This document shows, piece by piece, positions 16,580-25,893 of a DNA stretch of 64,000 nucleotides. Within the stretch, counting starts at the first letter, position 1. Each line of letters opens with the position of its first letter. A program made the position numbers and the translations under genes. The DNA is taken from the NCBI GenBank assembly GCA_937924675.1, contig CALEVL010000308.1, positions 1-64,000 on the forward strand. Reading direction: 5' to 3'. Below the pieces are notes generated by a model. The model was not told the origin of the DNA, searched no databases, and worked only from the letters and a program-made list of their open reading frames with translations. Source of the DNA: an uncultured Ignavibacteria bacterium (lineage in GTDB: Bacteria > Bacteroidota > Ignavibacteria > Tepidaquicellales > Tepidaquicellaceae).

Positions 16580-18214
16580 ATGAATATGAAATTAATTGTA
16601 ATACTGGCAATGCTTCTAACATGTGATGTTGCATTGTTAAAAGATGCAAATGCGCAGCTTGGGGCTGAGAATATTGATGTGACTAATTATGACATTGAGG
16701 TTGACCTTGTTAACAATCTTACAAGTCCTTTCAAGCGTTCTTTCAGCGGAACTGTAATTATTAATGCAAAGACTCTATCAGAAGCAAGCGAATTCACGGT
16801 TGATGCTCACAATTTCTCGTTGGCAATTGATGATGTTACAGGAAGTTGCAAGAGCTTCATCCATTCAGGAAACAAGTTGGTGATTTCTTTAGATAAAGTT
16901 TATTCCGAAGGTGAAGAGATAACAGTCAAGATAAAATACAGACACAAGGATGTATTTGATACAGCTTTCTACTGTAATGAAGGTTTGGTTTATACTGACT
17001 CCGAATCTGCCGGCGCAAGAAGATGGCTTCCGTGCAAAGATGTGCCTTCTGATAAGGCGACATCAAAAATCACTGCTACTGTTCCGGCTGAAGTACAGTT
17101 TTGCAGCAATGGAATATTGACTGATTCGATTGCAACTAAAAATTCAGTTAAATATACATATCAGAACAGTTATCCCATCGCAACATACTTGGTTGCATTT
17201 GTGGCTTCAAAAAAATATTTGCTATCCGTAGTAAACTGGGACTACAATACTTCCGAAAGGGGCAACATGGAAGTCAGATATTACTTTCAGAGAGGTGAGA
17301 CCATGTTTAATCTCAGAAACATTATGCTGAAGACAAACTCGATGCTTGATTTCTTTTCTGAGATTTACTGTGATTATCCATTTGAGAAACTTGCATTCGC
17401 CACAACGGACAGGCATTTTCCGTGGGGAGGTATGGAGAATCAGACAATTGTCACATTGTGTCCGGACTGCTGGATAGAAGATCTGGTTTGTCATGAACTT
17501 GTGCACCATTGGTTTGGTGACATGATAACACCGGCAACATGGGCTGATATCTGGCTTAATGAAGGATTTGCAACATATAATGAAGCTCTTTGGATTGAGA
17601 GAACATATGGTAAGAATAAGTACAAGAACACAGTGGATTTTGAAGCTCAGAAGTATCTCAACTCAAATGCGGGATGGGCAGTTTACAACGAAGACTGGAA
17701 TACTGACCAGCCGAATGATAATCAGGTGTTTGATGCCGGTATAACATACTCAAAAGCCGGGTGTATCCTTTTCTTGCTGCGTTATGTGTTGGGAGATGAA
17801 GTGTTTTTTGATGTGCTCAAGAAATATGCAAACAACGAGAAGTTCAGATACGGAAACGTAAACACTGCTCAATTTGAAGATTTTGTTGAATCGGTTTCTG
17901 GAAAAGATCTCACTTGGTTTTTTCAGCAATGGGTTTATGGACCGAATCATCCTGTTTATCAGCTTAACTTAACCAAGGAAAAAACTGAAGACAACAAATA
18001 CAAAGCTCAATACATGATAACTCAAACTCAAAGAAATGCCGGTTACTTTAAGATGCCTGTTGAACTGGAAGTTGCTTTTGCAGACGGTTCTACAAAGATG
18101 ATGAATGAGAACAATGATTATAACATGCAGACATTTGAGTATATATTCGACAAAGAACCCGTTAACATAAAGTTTGATCCGAGAAACATGATTGTACTCA
18201 AAGAGGTTAAGTAG
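16580..18214 (+). CDS. M1 family metallo-aminopeptidase, secreted short form
   Basis: This 544-residue zinc peptidase has a signal peptide (cleavage about residue 26, A-N-A-Q). It has the exopeptidase motif G-G-M-E-N (283-287), the zinc site H-E-L-V-H (305-309) and the third ligand Glu328 in N-E-G-F. The N-terminal beta domain and thermolysin-like catalytic domain are present. A short beta segment then ends the protein, so the large C-terminal helical domain of PepN-type enzymes is missing. This short form is known among secreted M1 enzymes. It ends convergently with rarA, overlapping by 8 bp. Confidence 0.92.
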   Translation: MNMKLIVILAMLLTCDVALLKDANAQLGAENIDVTNYDIEVDLVNNLTSPFKRSFSGTVIINAKTLSEASEFTVDAHNFSLAIDDVTGSCKSFIHSGNKLVISLDKVYSEGEEITVKIKYRHKDVFDTAFYCNEGLVYTDSESAGARRWLPCKDVPSDKATSKITATVPAEVQFCSNGILTDSIATKNSVKYTYQNSYPIATYLVAFVASKKYLLSVVNWDYNTSERGNMEVRYYFQRGETMFNLRNIMLKTNSMLDFFSEIYCDYPFEKLAFATTDRHFPWGGMENQTIVTLCPDCWIEDLVCHELVHHWFGDMITPATWADIWLNEGFATYNEALWIERTYGKNKYKNTVDFEAQKYLNSNAGWAVYNEDWNTDQPNDNQVFDAGITYSKAGCILFLLRYVLGDEVFFDVLKKYANNEKFRYGNVNTAQFEDFVESVSGKDLTWFFQQWVYGPNHPVYQLNLTKEKTEDNKYKAQYMITQTQRNAGYFKMPVELEVAFADGSTKMMNENNDYNMQTFEYIFDKEPVNIKFDPRNMIVLKEVK

Positions 18215-19532
18215 AATTCCTTCGCAGCTTTCTTACTTTGTCCAGATATTCCGAGAGCTCCTTTTCTTTTCCGAGTGATGTTGGATTGTAATAGACCTTC
18301 TCTTTGAGTTCTTCAGGCATATAATTCTGAGCGGAAATATGCTCATCAAAATCATGAGGATATTCATAGTCAGCACCGTAGCCTAGATTTTTCATCAGTC
18401 CTGTCGGTGCATTTCTTAAGTGCACTGGCACATTGTATGGAGGCAGAGTTTCTGCATCACTCATAGCCGATTTTATTGCTTTGTATGATGAATTACTTTT
18501 AGGACAAGAAGCTAGATACGTTGCAGTCTGAGCAAGTATCAGAGCTCCTTCAGGCATTCCGATATATCTTATTGCAGTAAATGCAGAAACCGCCATAGTA
18601 AGAGCGGAGGGCTCAGCATTCCCGATATCTTCGGAAGCAAGCACTATCATTCTTCTTGCAATGAATTCCGGTTGTTCACCTCCTGCTATCATTCGTGACA
18701 TCCAGTAAACTGCTGCATCCGGATCGCTGCCCCTGATACTCTTGATGAATGCAGAAATAATGTTGTAATGTTCTTCTTTGTTCTTGTCATACTTAACATA
18801 GTTTGCCTGGAATGCTTCCTTAATAATTTTGCTGCTGAGGTGCACTGTTGAGTCATTCTCATTTGAAGCAAGATTGATTGCAAGCTCAATTGCATTGAGA
18901 AGTTTTCTGGCATCACCTCCTGAAAGTGTAACTGCCAGATCAATATCTTCAATACTGACATCAAGTTTAGAGAAAACATCATCTCTCTTCAATGCATTCA
19001 TTACAATTGACTTAAGTTCATCGGCAGAAAGTTCGGAAAGCACAAAGACTCTGCTTCGTGAAAGCAAAGGAGAGATAACTTCGAAGGAAGGATTCTCTGT
19101 TGTAGCACCAATCAAGATGATAGTACCCTTCTCAGAACTGTGAAGTAATGAATCCTGCTGTGCTTTGTTGAATCTGTGTATCTCATCTACAAACAGAATA
19201 GTCTTCTTGCCGGATCTGGTTTGATTAAGTCTTGCCTTATCCAGCGCAGCTCTCACATCTTTAACACCGGATGAAACTGCAGAAAGCTGAATGAAGTCAG
19301 CTTTTACATGATTGGCCAGCAACAATGCCAGTGTTGTCTTTCCAACTCCAGGGGGGCCCCAGAGTATCATTGAAGCAAGTTTATCTTTCTCTATCATTAC
19401 TCTTAGCGGCTTCCCTTCGCCCACTATATGACACTGTCCCACAAAGTCATCAAGTGTCTTCGGACGCATTCGCTCAGAAAGAGGAGCAAATTTATTTGAG
19501 TCTTTTAGCTCATCATTACCAAAAAGGTCCAT
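18207..19532 (-). CDS. rarA: Replication-associated recombination protein A (RarA/MgsA)
   Basis: This AAA+ ATPase related to clamp loaders acts at stalled replication forks and binds SSB. The N-terminal P-L-S-E-R-M-R-P-K-T-L-D-D-F-V-G-Q is typical. Walker A G-P-P-G-V-G-K-T is at 59-66 and Walker B is F-V-D-E-I-H-R-F. The C-terminal MgsA tetramerisation domain includes D-P-D-A-A-V-Y-W and A-S-E-D-I-G-N-A. Length (441) is normal. The EamA transporter gene ends 4 bp upstream of it on the same strand. Confidence 0.95.
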   Translation of the reverse strand: MDLFGNDELKDSNKFAPLSERMRPKTLDDFVGQCHIVGEGKPLRVMIEKDKLASMILWGPPGVGKTTLALLLANHVKADFIQLSAVSSGVKDVRAALDKARLNQTRSGKKTILFVDEIHRFNKAQQDSLLHSSEKGTIILIGATTENPSFEVISPLLSRSRVFVLSELSADELKSIVMNALKRDDVFSKLDVSIEDIDLAVTLSGGDARKLLNAIELAINLASNENDSTVHLSSKIIKEAFQANYVKYDKNKEEHYNIISAFIKSIRGSDPDAAVYWMSRMIAGGEQPEFIARRMIVLASEDIGNAEPSALTMAVSAFTAIRYIGMPEGALILAQTATYLASCPKSNSSYKAIKSAMSDAETLPPYNVPVHLRNAPTGLMKNLGYGADYEYPHDFDEHISAQNYMPEELKEKVYYNPTSLGKEKELSEYLDKVRKLRRNST

Positions 19533-19536
19533 AGAG

Positions 19537-20448
19537 TTATTTTACAGTTGGAGTTTTGTTCGCTATCATGACACCGGTTATTATAAGTATCATTGCTGCA
19601 TAATGAGCTGCAAACAATACTTCGCCGTCAGCTATTCCCCATAATACTGCAACAATAGGTATTAGATATGCTATTGAACTTGCAAAGACAGGTGTTGAGA
19701 TTTTTATGAGTCGGGCATATAACGCAAGTCCTATTGCTGTTGAAAATGTGCCGAGTGTGGCAAGAGATATTAAGGAAAACAATGCCTTGTCATTACTCGA
19801 GATTATCTGCAGAAAATCAGTTAAAAGGAAAAGGTAGACGGCGCACAGCGGAGCAATGGCAAGCATTGCCAATGTTGCTACAGCCATTGAGTCTGCTCCC
19901 CCCAATTTTGATTTTATGATATTTAAACTGAATGCGTAACAAATTGTTGCAATTACAATGAGCCACACAAATGAATTCATTTCACCGATCTCACCGCCGG
20001 AGGAAACAAATGATAAGCCAACGGCTCCAATGAGTCCGATCAGAATTCCAAATACCTGACGCGCAGTGATCATCATTTTGAAAAATACATATGCAACTAT
20101 GATCGTAAATACCGGTGTGAGTGCATTGAGCATTCCGGAAACCGAACTTGCTATCCTTGTTTGCGCCAATGAAAAAAGAAATGCCGTTATCAGATTGCCT
20201 ATGAGACCGACAAGCGCAATGTACTTCAAATCCATTTTCCGGGTAAGTTTGAAACTCCTTGGAACAAGCGGCAAAAGAAATATGAGCGCGAATATTATTC
20301 GTATAGCAGCTGCCTGATCTGCAGGAAACGCAATGAGACCGTTCTTAATGAGGATGAATGAACTTCCCCAAATCAGAGTAAGAATAAACATGAGCAGCCA
20401 CGGCTCAAGTCTGCGTATATTTGCTATGTGATTAGAATTGCTTTTCAA
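19537..20448 (-). CDS. EamA/DMT family transporter
   Basis: This 303-residue inner-membrane protein has about ten hydrophobic helices arranged as two EamA repeats, with W-G-S-S-F-I-L-I-K-x-G in the first. The drug/metabolite transporter superfamily exports amino acids, nucleosides or other metabolites; the substrate cannot be inferred. It starts divergently from dinB across a 187-bp gap and is followed by rarA, 4 bp away. Confidence 0.85.
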   Translation of the reverse strand: MKSNSNHIANIRRLEPWLLMFILTLIWGSSFILIKNGLIAFPADQAAAIRIIFALIFLLPLVPRSFKLTRKMDLKYIALVGLIGNLITAFLFSLAQTRIASSVSGMLNALTPVFTIIVAYVFFKMMITARQVFGILIGLIGAVGLSFVSSGGEIGEMNSFVWLIVIATICYAFSLNIIKSKLGGADSMAVATLAMLAIAPLCAVYLFLLTDFLQIISSNDKALFSLISLATLGTFSTAIGLALYARLIKISTPVFASSIAYLIPIVAVLWGIADGEVLFAAHYAAMILIITGVMIANKTPTVK

Positions 20449-20635
20449 GTGAATGTGATTAAAATACTACTAATAGATTTAAAACAGTAATGATTTGCAG
20501 ATGTAACTTTTATTGCAATGTTTGATCATATTCACCTCAAGAATTGCTGTTGATTCCTCTGAAGGAATCTTACTGCCATTAGATGACAGCAAGATGTTTG
20601 TTGAATTAGTACATTTGTTGAAGTAATTTGCTTTT

Positions 20636-21814
20636 GTGAAAACATATACACACAAAGTCATCTTTCATGTGGACATGGATGCATTCTTTGCATCATGCGA
20701 AGAAGCTATTAATCCATCTCTGAGAGAGAAGCCGCTGGTAGTTGGCGGGAACAAAGATGATAAGAGAGGGATCGTTGCTTGTCCTAATTATCTTGCAAGA
20801 AAAAAAGGTGTAAGAACTGCGATGCCGCTTTCAAGAGCTTTACAGCTTGTACCCGAAGCGAACTTTATCAGATCCACACGAGGTCTTTATTCCGACTATT
20901 CAAGGAAAGTCAGAGAGATTATGCTTGAATTCACTCCTATGATACAACCTGTCAGTGTAGATGAGGCATTTCTTGATGTTACCGGTGTCCTTTATATGCA
21001 CGGTGATGATCATATTCTTCTTGCTGAGAGGATCAAAGAAACAATTAAATCAAGGCTTGATATAACATGCTCCATTGGGATTGCAACAAACAAAGTCTGC
21101 GCAAAGATTGCTTCTGATATGAACAAACCTAACGGAATCACTTACGTACCGTTTGGAAATGAAAAGGAGTTTCTTTCGAAACTTCCGGTGGAGAAGATTC
21201 CGGGAGTAGGTAAGAAGACTCATGAGCGTTTGAAAAAATACGGGATCATTCTGATTGGAGATCTTCTTAAATTTGATAAATCGTTTTATGACAACGAGAT
21301 AGGAATTCACAGCTCATATTTGTTGAATGTAGCATCCGGAACAGGCAGCGATAATGTCAGGGATGATCATGATTCCCGTAAGTCGCTTTCGAAAGAAAAT
21401 ACATTCTTTGAAGATACTGTTGATCAGAAGTTTCTGGAATCCGAACTTTATTATCTGATGGAACGATGCTGTGAAAAGTTGAGAGCAAAGAATATCAAGT
21501 CGAAGTGCATAACAATCAAGGTCAAGTACGCTGATTTTACTGTCAATCAGAAATCGTTTACCGGTAAAAGACTTTCAAACCTCGAGTCGGAATTCTATGA
21601 AGACGGATTGAGACTTTTAGGATTATTGATCAACAAAAAGAAGATCAGACTGCTTGGTGTTAAATTCTCAGAACTCGTAGAGGATGATGACTCGGTTCAG
21701 GAAAACATGTTCACTAACATCGACAAGAATGAAAACCTGATGAAGAAAATCGACAAAATAAGAAAGAAATATGAATACGGTATTGTGAAGTTTGGAAGAA
21801 CATTCGATTTATAA
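20636..21814 (+). CDS. dinB: DNA polymerase IV (Y family, DinB)
   Basis: This 392-residue translesion polymerase has the catalytic carboxylates Asp13 (H-V-D-M-D-A-F-F) and Asp109/Glu110 (S-V-D-E-A-F-L-D), with Phe17/Phe18 at the steric-gate position. Fingers, palm, thumb (helix-hairpin-helix around P-G-V-G-K-K-T) and little-finger domains are all present. The start is GTG at 20636. The usual extreme C-terminal clamp-binding peptide is not obvious; Q-E-N-M-F about 30 residues before the end is the only candidate. No lexA gene or SOS box was recognised upstream. Confidence 0.95.
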   Translation: MKTYTHKVIFHVDMDAFFASCEEAINPSLREKPLVVGGNKDDKRGIVACPNYLARKKGVRTAMPLSRALQLVPEANFIRSTRGLYSDYSRKVREIMLEFTPMIQPVSVDEAFLDVTGVLYMHGDDHILLAERIKETIKSRLDITCSIGIATNKVCAKIASDMNKPNGITYVPFGNEKEFLSKLPVEKIPGVGKKTHERLKKYGIILIGDLLKFDKSFYDNEIGIHSSYLLNVASGTGSDNVRDDHDSRKSLSKENTFFEDTVDQKFLESELYYLMERCCEKLRAKNIKSKCITIKVKYADFTVNQKSFTGKRLSNLESEFYEDGLRLLGLLINKKKIRLLGVKFSELVEDDDSVQENMFTNIDKNENLMKKIDKIRKKYEYGIVKFGRTFDL

Positions 21815-22309
21815 TTATCTCTTTGCTCCCGGCTTCAAAAGCATAACAAAGTCATTCATCACAAAACCTTCCCCGATATCCATGTCAATTACCTTCTCTA
21901 TTGTAAACCCGAATTTAAAATAGAAATTAACTGCCTGAATGTTTTTCCTGTTCACAGTTAATCTGAATTCTTTATACTTGATATTTTCAAATGCTGCATC
22001 AAACAATCCTCTTCCGATTCCTTTACCGTGCTTCGTAACATCTACATACCATTTATGAATCATGAATTGTTTTTCAGATGTCATGCTGTATGATATGAAT
22101 CCTAACATCTCTTCGTTATCATAAGCCGCAATAAAAGTGTGGCCGTTCCTGATTTGTTCATTAAGGTTTTCCTGACTGTACATCATTGCCAGCATGTAAT
22201 CAACCTGCTTCTGCCCGATAATCGGAGGATAATGAACATTCCAGATCCTTGCGGCTAATTCTGCAAGCTTCTTGAGTTCTGACTTATCCGAGACCTTTCT
22301 GTAATTCAT
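21815..22309 (-). CDS. GNAT family N-acetyltransferase
   Basis: This 164-residue protein has a GNAT fold. The acetyl-CoA loop is seen as G-K-G-I-G-R-G after the strand M-I-H-K-W-Y-V-D-V. The later F-R-L-T-V-N-R-K-N-I-Q-A-V-N-F-Y-F-K-F-G-F motif is the typical GNAT motif B. The substrate is unknown. It is convergent with dinB with no intervening base, and 38 bp downstream of the peptide-binding lipoprotein gene. Confidence 0.85.
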   Translation of the reverse strand: MNYRKVSDKSELKKLAELAARIWNVHYPPIIGQKQVDYMLAMMYSQENLNEQIRNGHTFIAAYDNEEMLGFISYSMTSEKQFMIHKWYVDVTKHGKGIGRGLFDAAFENIKYKEFRLTVNRKNIQAVNFYFKFGFTIEKVIDMDIGEGFVMNDFVMLLKPGAKR

Positions 22310-22347
22310 GCGATACTAAAATTCTTCAAACTGTAAATAGTTCAGCT

Positions 22348-24036
22348 TCATTTCTTTCTCGTGTATTTCAGATTTATGATGTTCAGTCCGTCAAGATAAA
22401 AGCCTTCAATATTCTTCTTCAGCAGATAAACCTTTTCATTGTAATACATGAACAGCCATGCGGCATCGTCGATAACAATCTGCTGCATTGCATCATATAT
22501 CTTTTTTCTTTCTGCGAAATCTGTAACTGATAATGACCGTTCATAAAGTTCATCAATTTCAGGATTGCTATAACCAACTCTGTTAGGTCCTTTCGGCGTG
22601 ATATTCTTGCTGTAAAAAAGTGCCATGAAATTTTCGGGATCAAAATAATCCGCGCCCCAGCTTGCCCGCCAGAATGGAAAGACACCTTCTTCCTGTTTCG
22701 AGATGAGAGTAGATTGAACAAGCTGATCGAGTTTGAGTTGTATTCCCAGCGACTTGAACTGCTCTTGCACCGCAATTGCTATGGTCTTCTGAATTTCTTC
22801 ATTTCCTGTTACAAGTGTCAGATCAAGTCCCTTGCCGTTTGGATATCCTGCTTCGCTAAGTAATTGCAGAGCTTTATCCTTATCATACTTGTAACCTTTG
22901 ATCGTTGAATCAAAACCCGGCATTCCCGGTGGAAGAGGGCCATTAACAGCAGCCATGCCGCGGTTCTTCAAAACAAAGTTCATGATCTTGTCACGGTCAA
23001 CTGCATAGTTCAGTGCCTGACGGAGCTTTTTATTGTCTGCAAAAGGTCCGTCAATTCCCCCGGGAAGTTCTTTGGATTGCATCATACCAAAGAATACTGT
23101 TTGCAGCCAGGGTTGCTTCTTCATAAGAAAATCTTTCTCTCCGGGTTCAACAAGATTACCAGACTTGTCCGTAATCTGATCAAATGTTTCTGACGAAGGG
23201 TCATGAAAATCATACTTGCCGTTCCTGAAGTCAAGATACTCTGTTTCTGATGACTGTGTAAATGTAATCTTAACTCCGTCAAGATAGGGGAGTCTGTTGC
23301 CTTGTTCGTCTTTGTCCCAGTACGAATTGTTCTTCTCATAAATCAGCTCCTGATCGAATATCCATCTGGAAAATTTGAATGGACCGCTGCCAACAGGGTT
23401 CTGCCCGAATTTATCGCCATAATGTTCAACTGCTTCCTTTGGATAGACATAACCGTAACTCATAGTGAGAATGCTGAGAAACGGTGAGAAGGGTTTTGTG
23501 AGTTCAATGATAAATGTTGAATCATTGGCAACCTTGAGACCTGATATACCATCCACTGCTAAGGTGCTCTTGCCTGACATATAATCAATATATTCCTGAG
23601 CACCTTTTATTTTATCTCTGAAAACCCATGAGCCGCGTGTTTTGGTTTTGGGATTGTTAACTCTTTCGAGGCAATATTTGAAATCATATGCAGTAACTCT
23701 TCTGCCTTTTCCTCCATTCAATTTGAAACATGGATCATCATGAAATTGTGCATCAGTCCTGAGATTGAATGTGTAAGCCAGTCCGTCTTCTGAAATTGAC
23801 CAGCTTTTTGCAATACAAGGAATCAGATTGTTTTGCTTATCATACTGAACAAGACCTTCCATCATCATTGCAAGTGCCCAAATAGATTGGTTTGAGTTTG
23901 ACATAACCGGCTCAAGCGTCTCAATGTTCTGACTCAGATTGAATCTGAATACATTACTGCCGGTCTCTTGTTTTTGAGAACATGAAGACAAACAAAGAAG
24001 CAATAAAAAGAAGATTAAGGAATGAAATTTTATCAT
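22348..24036 (-). CDS. Oligopeptide-type ABC transporter substrate-binding lipoprotein
   Basis: This 562-residue solute-binding protein of family 5 (OppA/DppA-like) has a lipoprotein signal with lipobox L-S-S-C (Cys19). The family core includes the early segment E-P-V-M-S-N-S-N-Q-S-I-W-A and, later, L-R-Q-A-L-N-Y-A-V-D-R-D-K. Such proteins deliver peptides or other ligands to an inner-membrane ABC importer. No permease or ATPase genes lie near it, so it is an orphan here. The ligand is unknown. It is divergent from the acyl-CoA synthetase gene, 78 bp away. Confidence 0.9.
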   Translation of the reverse strand: MIKFHSLIFFLLLLCLSSCSQKQETGSNVFRFNLSQNIETLEPVMSNSNQSIWALAMMMEGLVQYDKQNNLIPCIAKSWSISEDGLAYTFNLRTDAQFHDDPCFKLNGGKGRRVTAYDFKYCLERVNNPKTKTRGSWVFRDKIKGAQEYIDYMSGKSTLAVDGISGLKVANDSTFIIELTKPFSPFLSILTMSYGYVYPKEAVEHYGDKFGQNPVGSGPFKFSRWIFDQELIYEKNNSYWDKDEQGNRLPYLDGVKITFTQSSETEYLDFRNGKYDFHDPSSETFDQITDKSGNLVEPGEKDFLMKKQPWLQTVFFGMMQSKELPGGIDGPFADNKKLRQALNYAVDRDKIMNFVLKNRGMAAVNGPLPPGMPGFDSTIKGYKYDKDKALQLLSEAGYPNGKGLDLTLVTGNEEIQKTIAIAVQEQFKSLGIQLKLDQLVQSTLISKQEEGVFPFWRASWGADYFDPENFMALFYSKNITPKGPNRVGYSNPEIDELYERSLSVTDFAERKKIYDAMQQIVIDDAAWLFMYYNEKVYLLKKNIEGFYLDGLNIINLKYTRKK

Positions 24037-24114
24037 TATGACTTTATTAGTATTTTGTTAGCATCTCAAAATAATTAATAACGTCACAAATAATAATGAA
24101 AAGAACTTCTTCGC

Positions 24115-25794
24115 ATGGATAAAATTACTCACGATAATATTCTTAAGGCGCATTTTTTCGGGGATAAGTCTGCTACTGATTATCAGGTGAAGTACAAGAA
24201 CATTCTTGAACTTCTCAATGAAAGACTGGAACACAACAAAGACAAGAATTATCTGGTGTTCTATGAAGATTCCGGCAATGTACAGAAATACACTTACACT
24301 CAGTTCATTTCAAGGATGACGCGCATCTCAAACTATTTGCTTAAGCAGGGTATGAGAAAGGGAGACCGCATTGCAACATTCTCACATAATCATGCAGATA
24401 CCGTTTTGTTGTATTTTGCCTGCTGGGCTGTTGGACTTGTTGTAGTTCCAATCAATGTCAGTGAAGAACCAAGTCGTGTTGATTTCATACTTTCTAACTC
24501 TCACTCGAAAATGATCTTCACAAGAAATGAGTATCTGAAGAAGCTTGCAGATGTTTCATATTGTAGTAACTTAGATATTGTGAATTTTGATGAGTTCAGG
24601 TTTGATGAGAATGAGAAGGGAATTCAGCTTGACTACATGGTTGACAAAGAAGATGAGTGTCTAATAGTTTATACATCCGGTACAACCGGAAATCCTAAAG
24701 GTGTTGTTCTTACTCAATACAATCTTATGGTTGATGCTCAGGCAATTTCCAACTGGCACAATCTTCATAATGATGATGTGATGATGTGTGTTCTGCCAAT
24801 TCATCATGTGAATGGAACAGTTGTCACGATAATGACAACAATGTATTATGGCGGCAAACTAGTGCTGAATCAGAGATTTCATACACACCTGTTCCTAAAG
24901 AGAATTCAGGATGAGAGAGTGAAGGTGGTAAGTGTTGTTCCTACGCTCCTTCAGTTTATGCTTCATACTGAAGAGAATACAGACAGTTATGATCTCCGTT
25001 CTTTCTCGCATATCATTTGCGGTGCGGGACCACTGACATGCGACATTGCCAGAAATTTTGAGCAACGATTCGGATTGAGAATAGTCCACGGATATGGATT
25101 GTCAGAGACGACATGCTACTCATGCTTCATTCCGATAAATCTTTCTCAACAGGAACATTTCAAATGGCAGAACGAATTCGGATTCCCTTCAATTGGTGTT
25201 CCCGTGGAATGCAATGAAATGGAAATTCATAACGACCGTGGCGAGTCATTACCGGAAAATGAAAAAGGCGAAATAGTTATCAGAGGACACAATGTAATGA
25301 AGTGTTACTATGATAATGATGAAGTGAACAGAAAAACATTTGAATTCGGCTGGTTCAGATCAGGCGATGAGGGATTTTTTAAGTATGACACTGAGGGAAG
25401 GAAGAATTTCTTCATAACCGGCAGAATAAAGGAGCTCATAATAAGAGGAGCAGTGAATATTTCGCCACTTGAAATTGATGAAGTATTGTCAGGTATTGAT
25501 ATTGTGAAATCAGCAATTGCAGTGGGGTTTGACAATGATTGGTACGGCGAGGAAGTTGGAGCATTGGTCATGCTGAAGGAAGGAATTCTAAACAACAGAA
25601 ATGAAGATGAGCTCAGGACTAAAATCATTGAACACTGCAAGATGAAACTGCCATTCTTCAAAACACCAAAGGTTGTAATATTCTCAGACAGCATTCCGGT
25701 GACATCAACAGGGAAGTATCAAAGGAATAAAGTGAAAGATCTCTTTGGTGAGTTTAAAGAAGTTCAGTTCAAAGAATTGAAAGTCAAAAACTGA
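24115..25794 (+). CDS. Acyl-CoA synthetase (AMP-forming) family enzyme
   Basis: This 559-residue ANL-superfamily enzyme activates a carboxylate as acyl-AMP. The AMP-binding P-loop Y-T-S-G-T-T-G-N-P-K-G is at 186-196. Y-G-L-S-E-T-T follows at mid-protein. The hinge with G-W-F-R-S-G-D-E-G and the C-terminal catalytic lysine in S-T-G-K-Y-Q-R-N-K complete it. The fold is closest to fatty-acid or aryl CoA ligases, but the substrate cannot be fixed. It is flanked by convergent argS and divergent to the binding lipoprotein. Confidence 0.85.
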   Translation: MDKITHDNILKAHFFGDKSATDYQVKYKNILELLNERLEHNKDKNYLVFYEDSGNVQKYTYTQFISRMTRISNYLLKQGMRKGDRIATFSHNHADTVLLYFACWAVGLVVVPINVSEEPSRVDFILSNSHSKMIFTRNEYLKKLADVSYCSNLDIVNFDEFRFDENEKGIQLDYMVDKEDECLIVYTSGTTGNPKGVVLTQYNLMVDAQAISNWHNLHNDDVMMCVLPIHHVNGTVVTIMTTMYYGGKLVLNQRFHTHLFLKRIQDERVKVVSVVPTLLQFMLHTEENTDSYDLRSFSHIICGAGPLTCDIARNFEQRFGLRIVHGYGLSETTCYSCFIPINLSQQEHFKWQNEFGFPSIGVPVECNEMEIHNDRGESLPENEKGEIVIRGHNVMKCYYDNDEVNRKTFEFGWFRSGDEGFFKYDTEGRKNFFITGRIKELIIRGAVNISPLEIDEVLSGIDIVKSAIAVGFDNDWYGEEVGALVMLKEGILNNRNEDELRTKIIEHCKMKLPFFKTPKVVIFSDSIPVTSTGKYQRNKVKDLFGEFKEVQFKELKVKN

Positions 25795-25893
25795 AATTGT
25801 GAATTTCCCGGAAGTGGCGTATGCATTGAATAAGGTTTGAACATCCTTATTTACTTGTGTCAATCTCTCAACTCACTTGTGTTCTTGCCGGAC

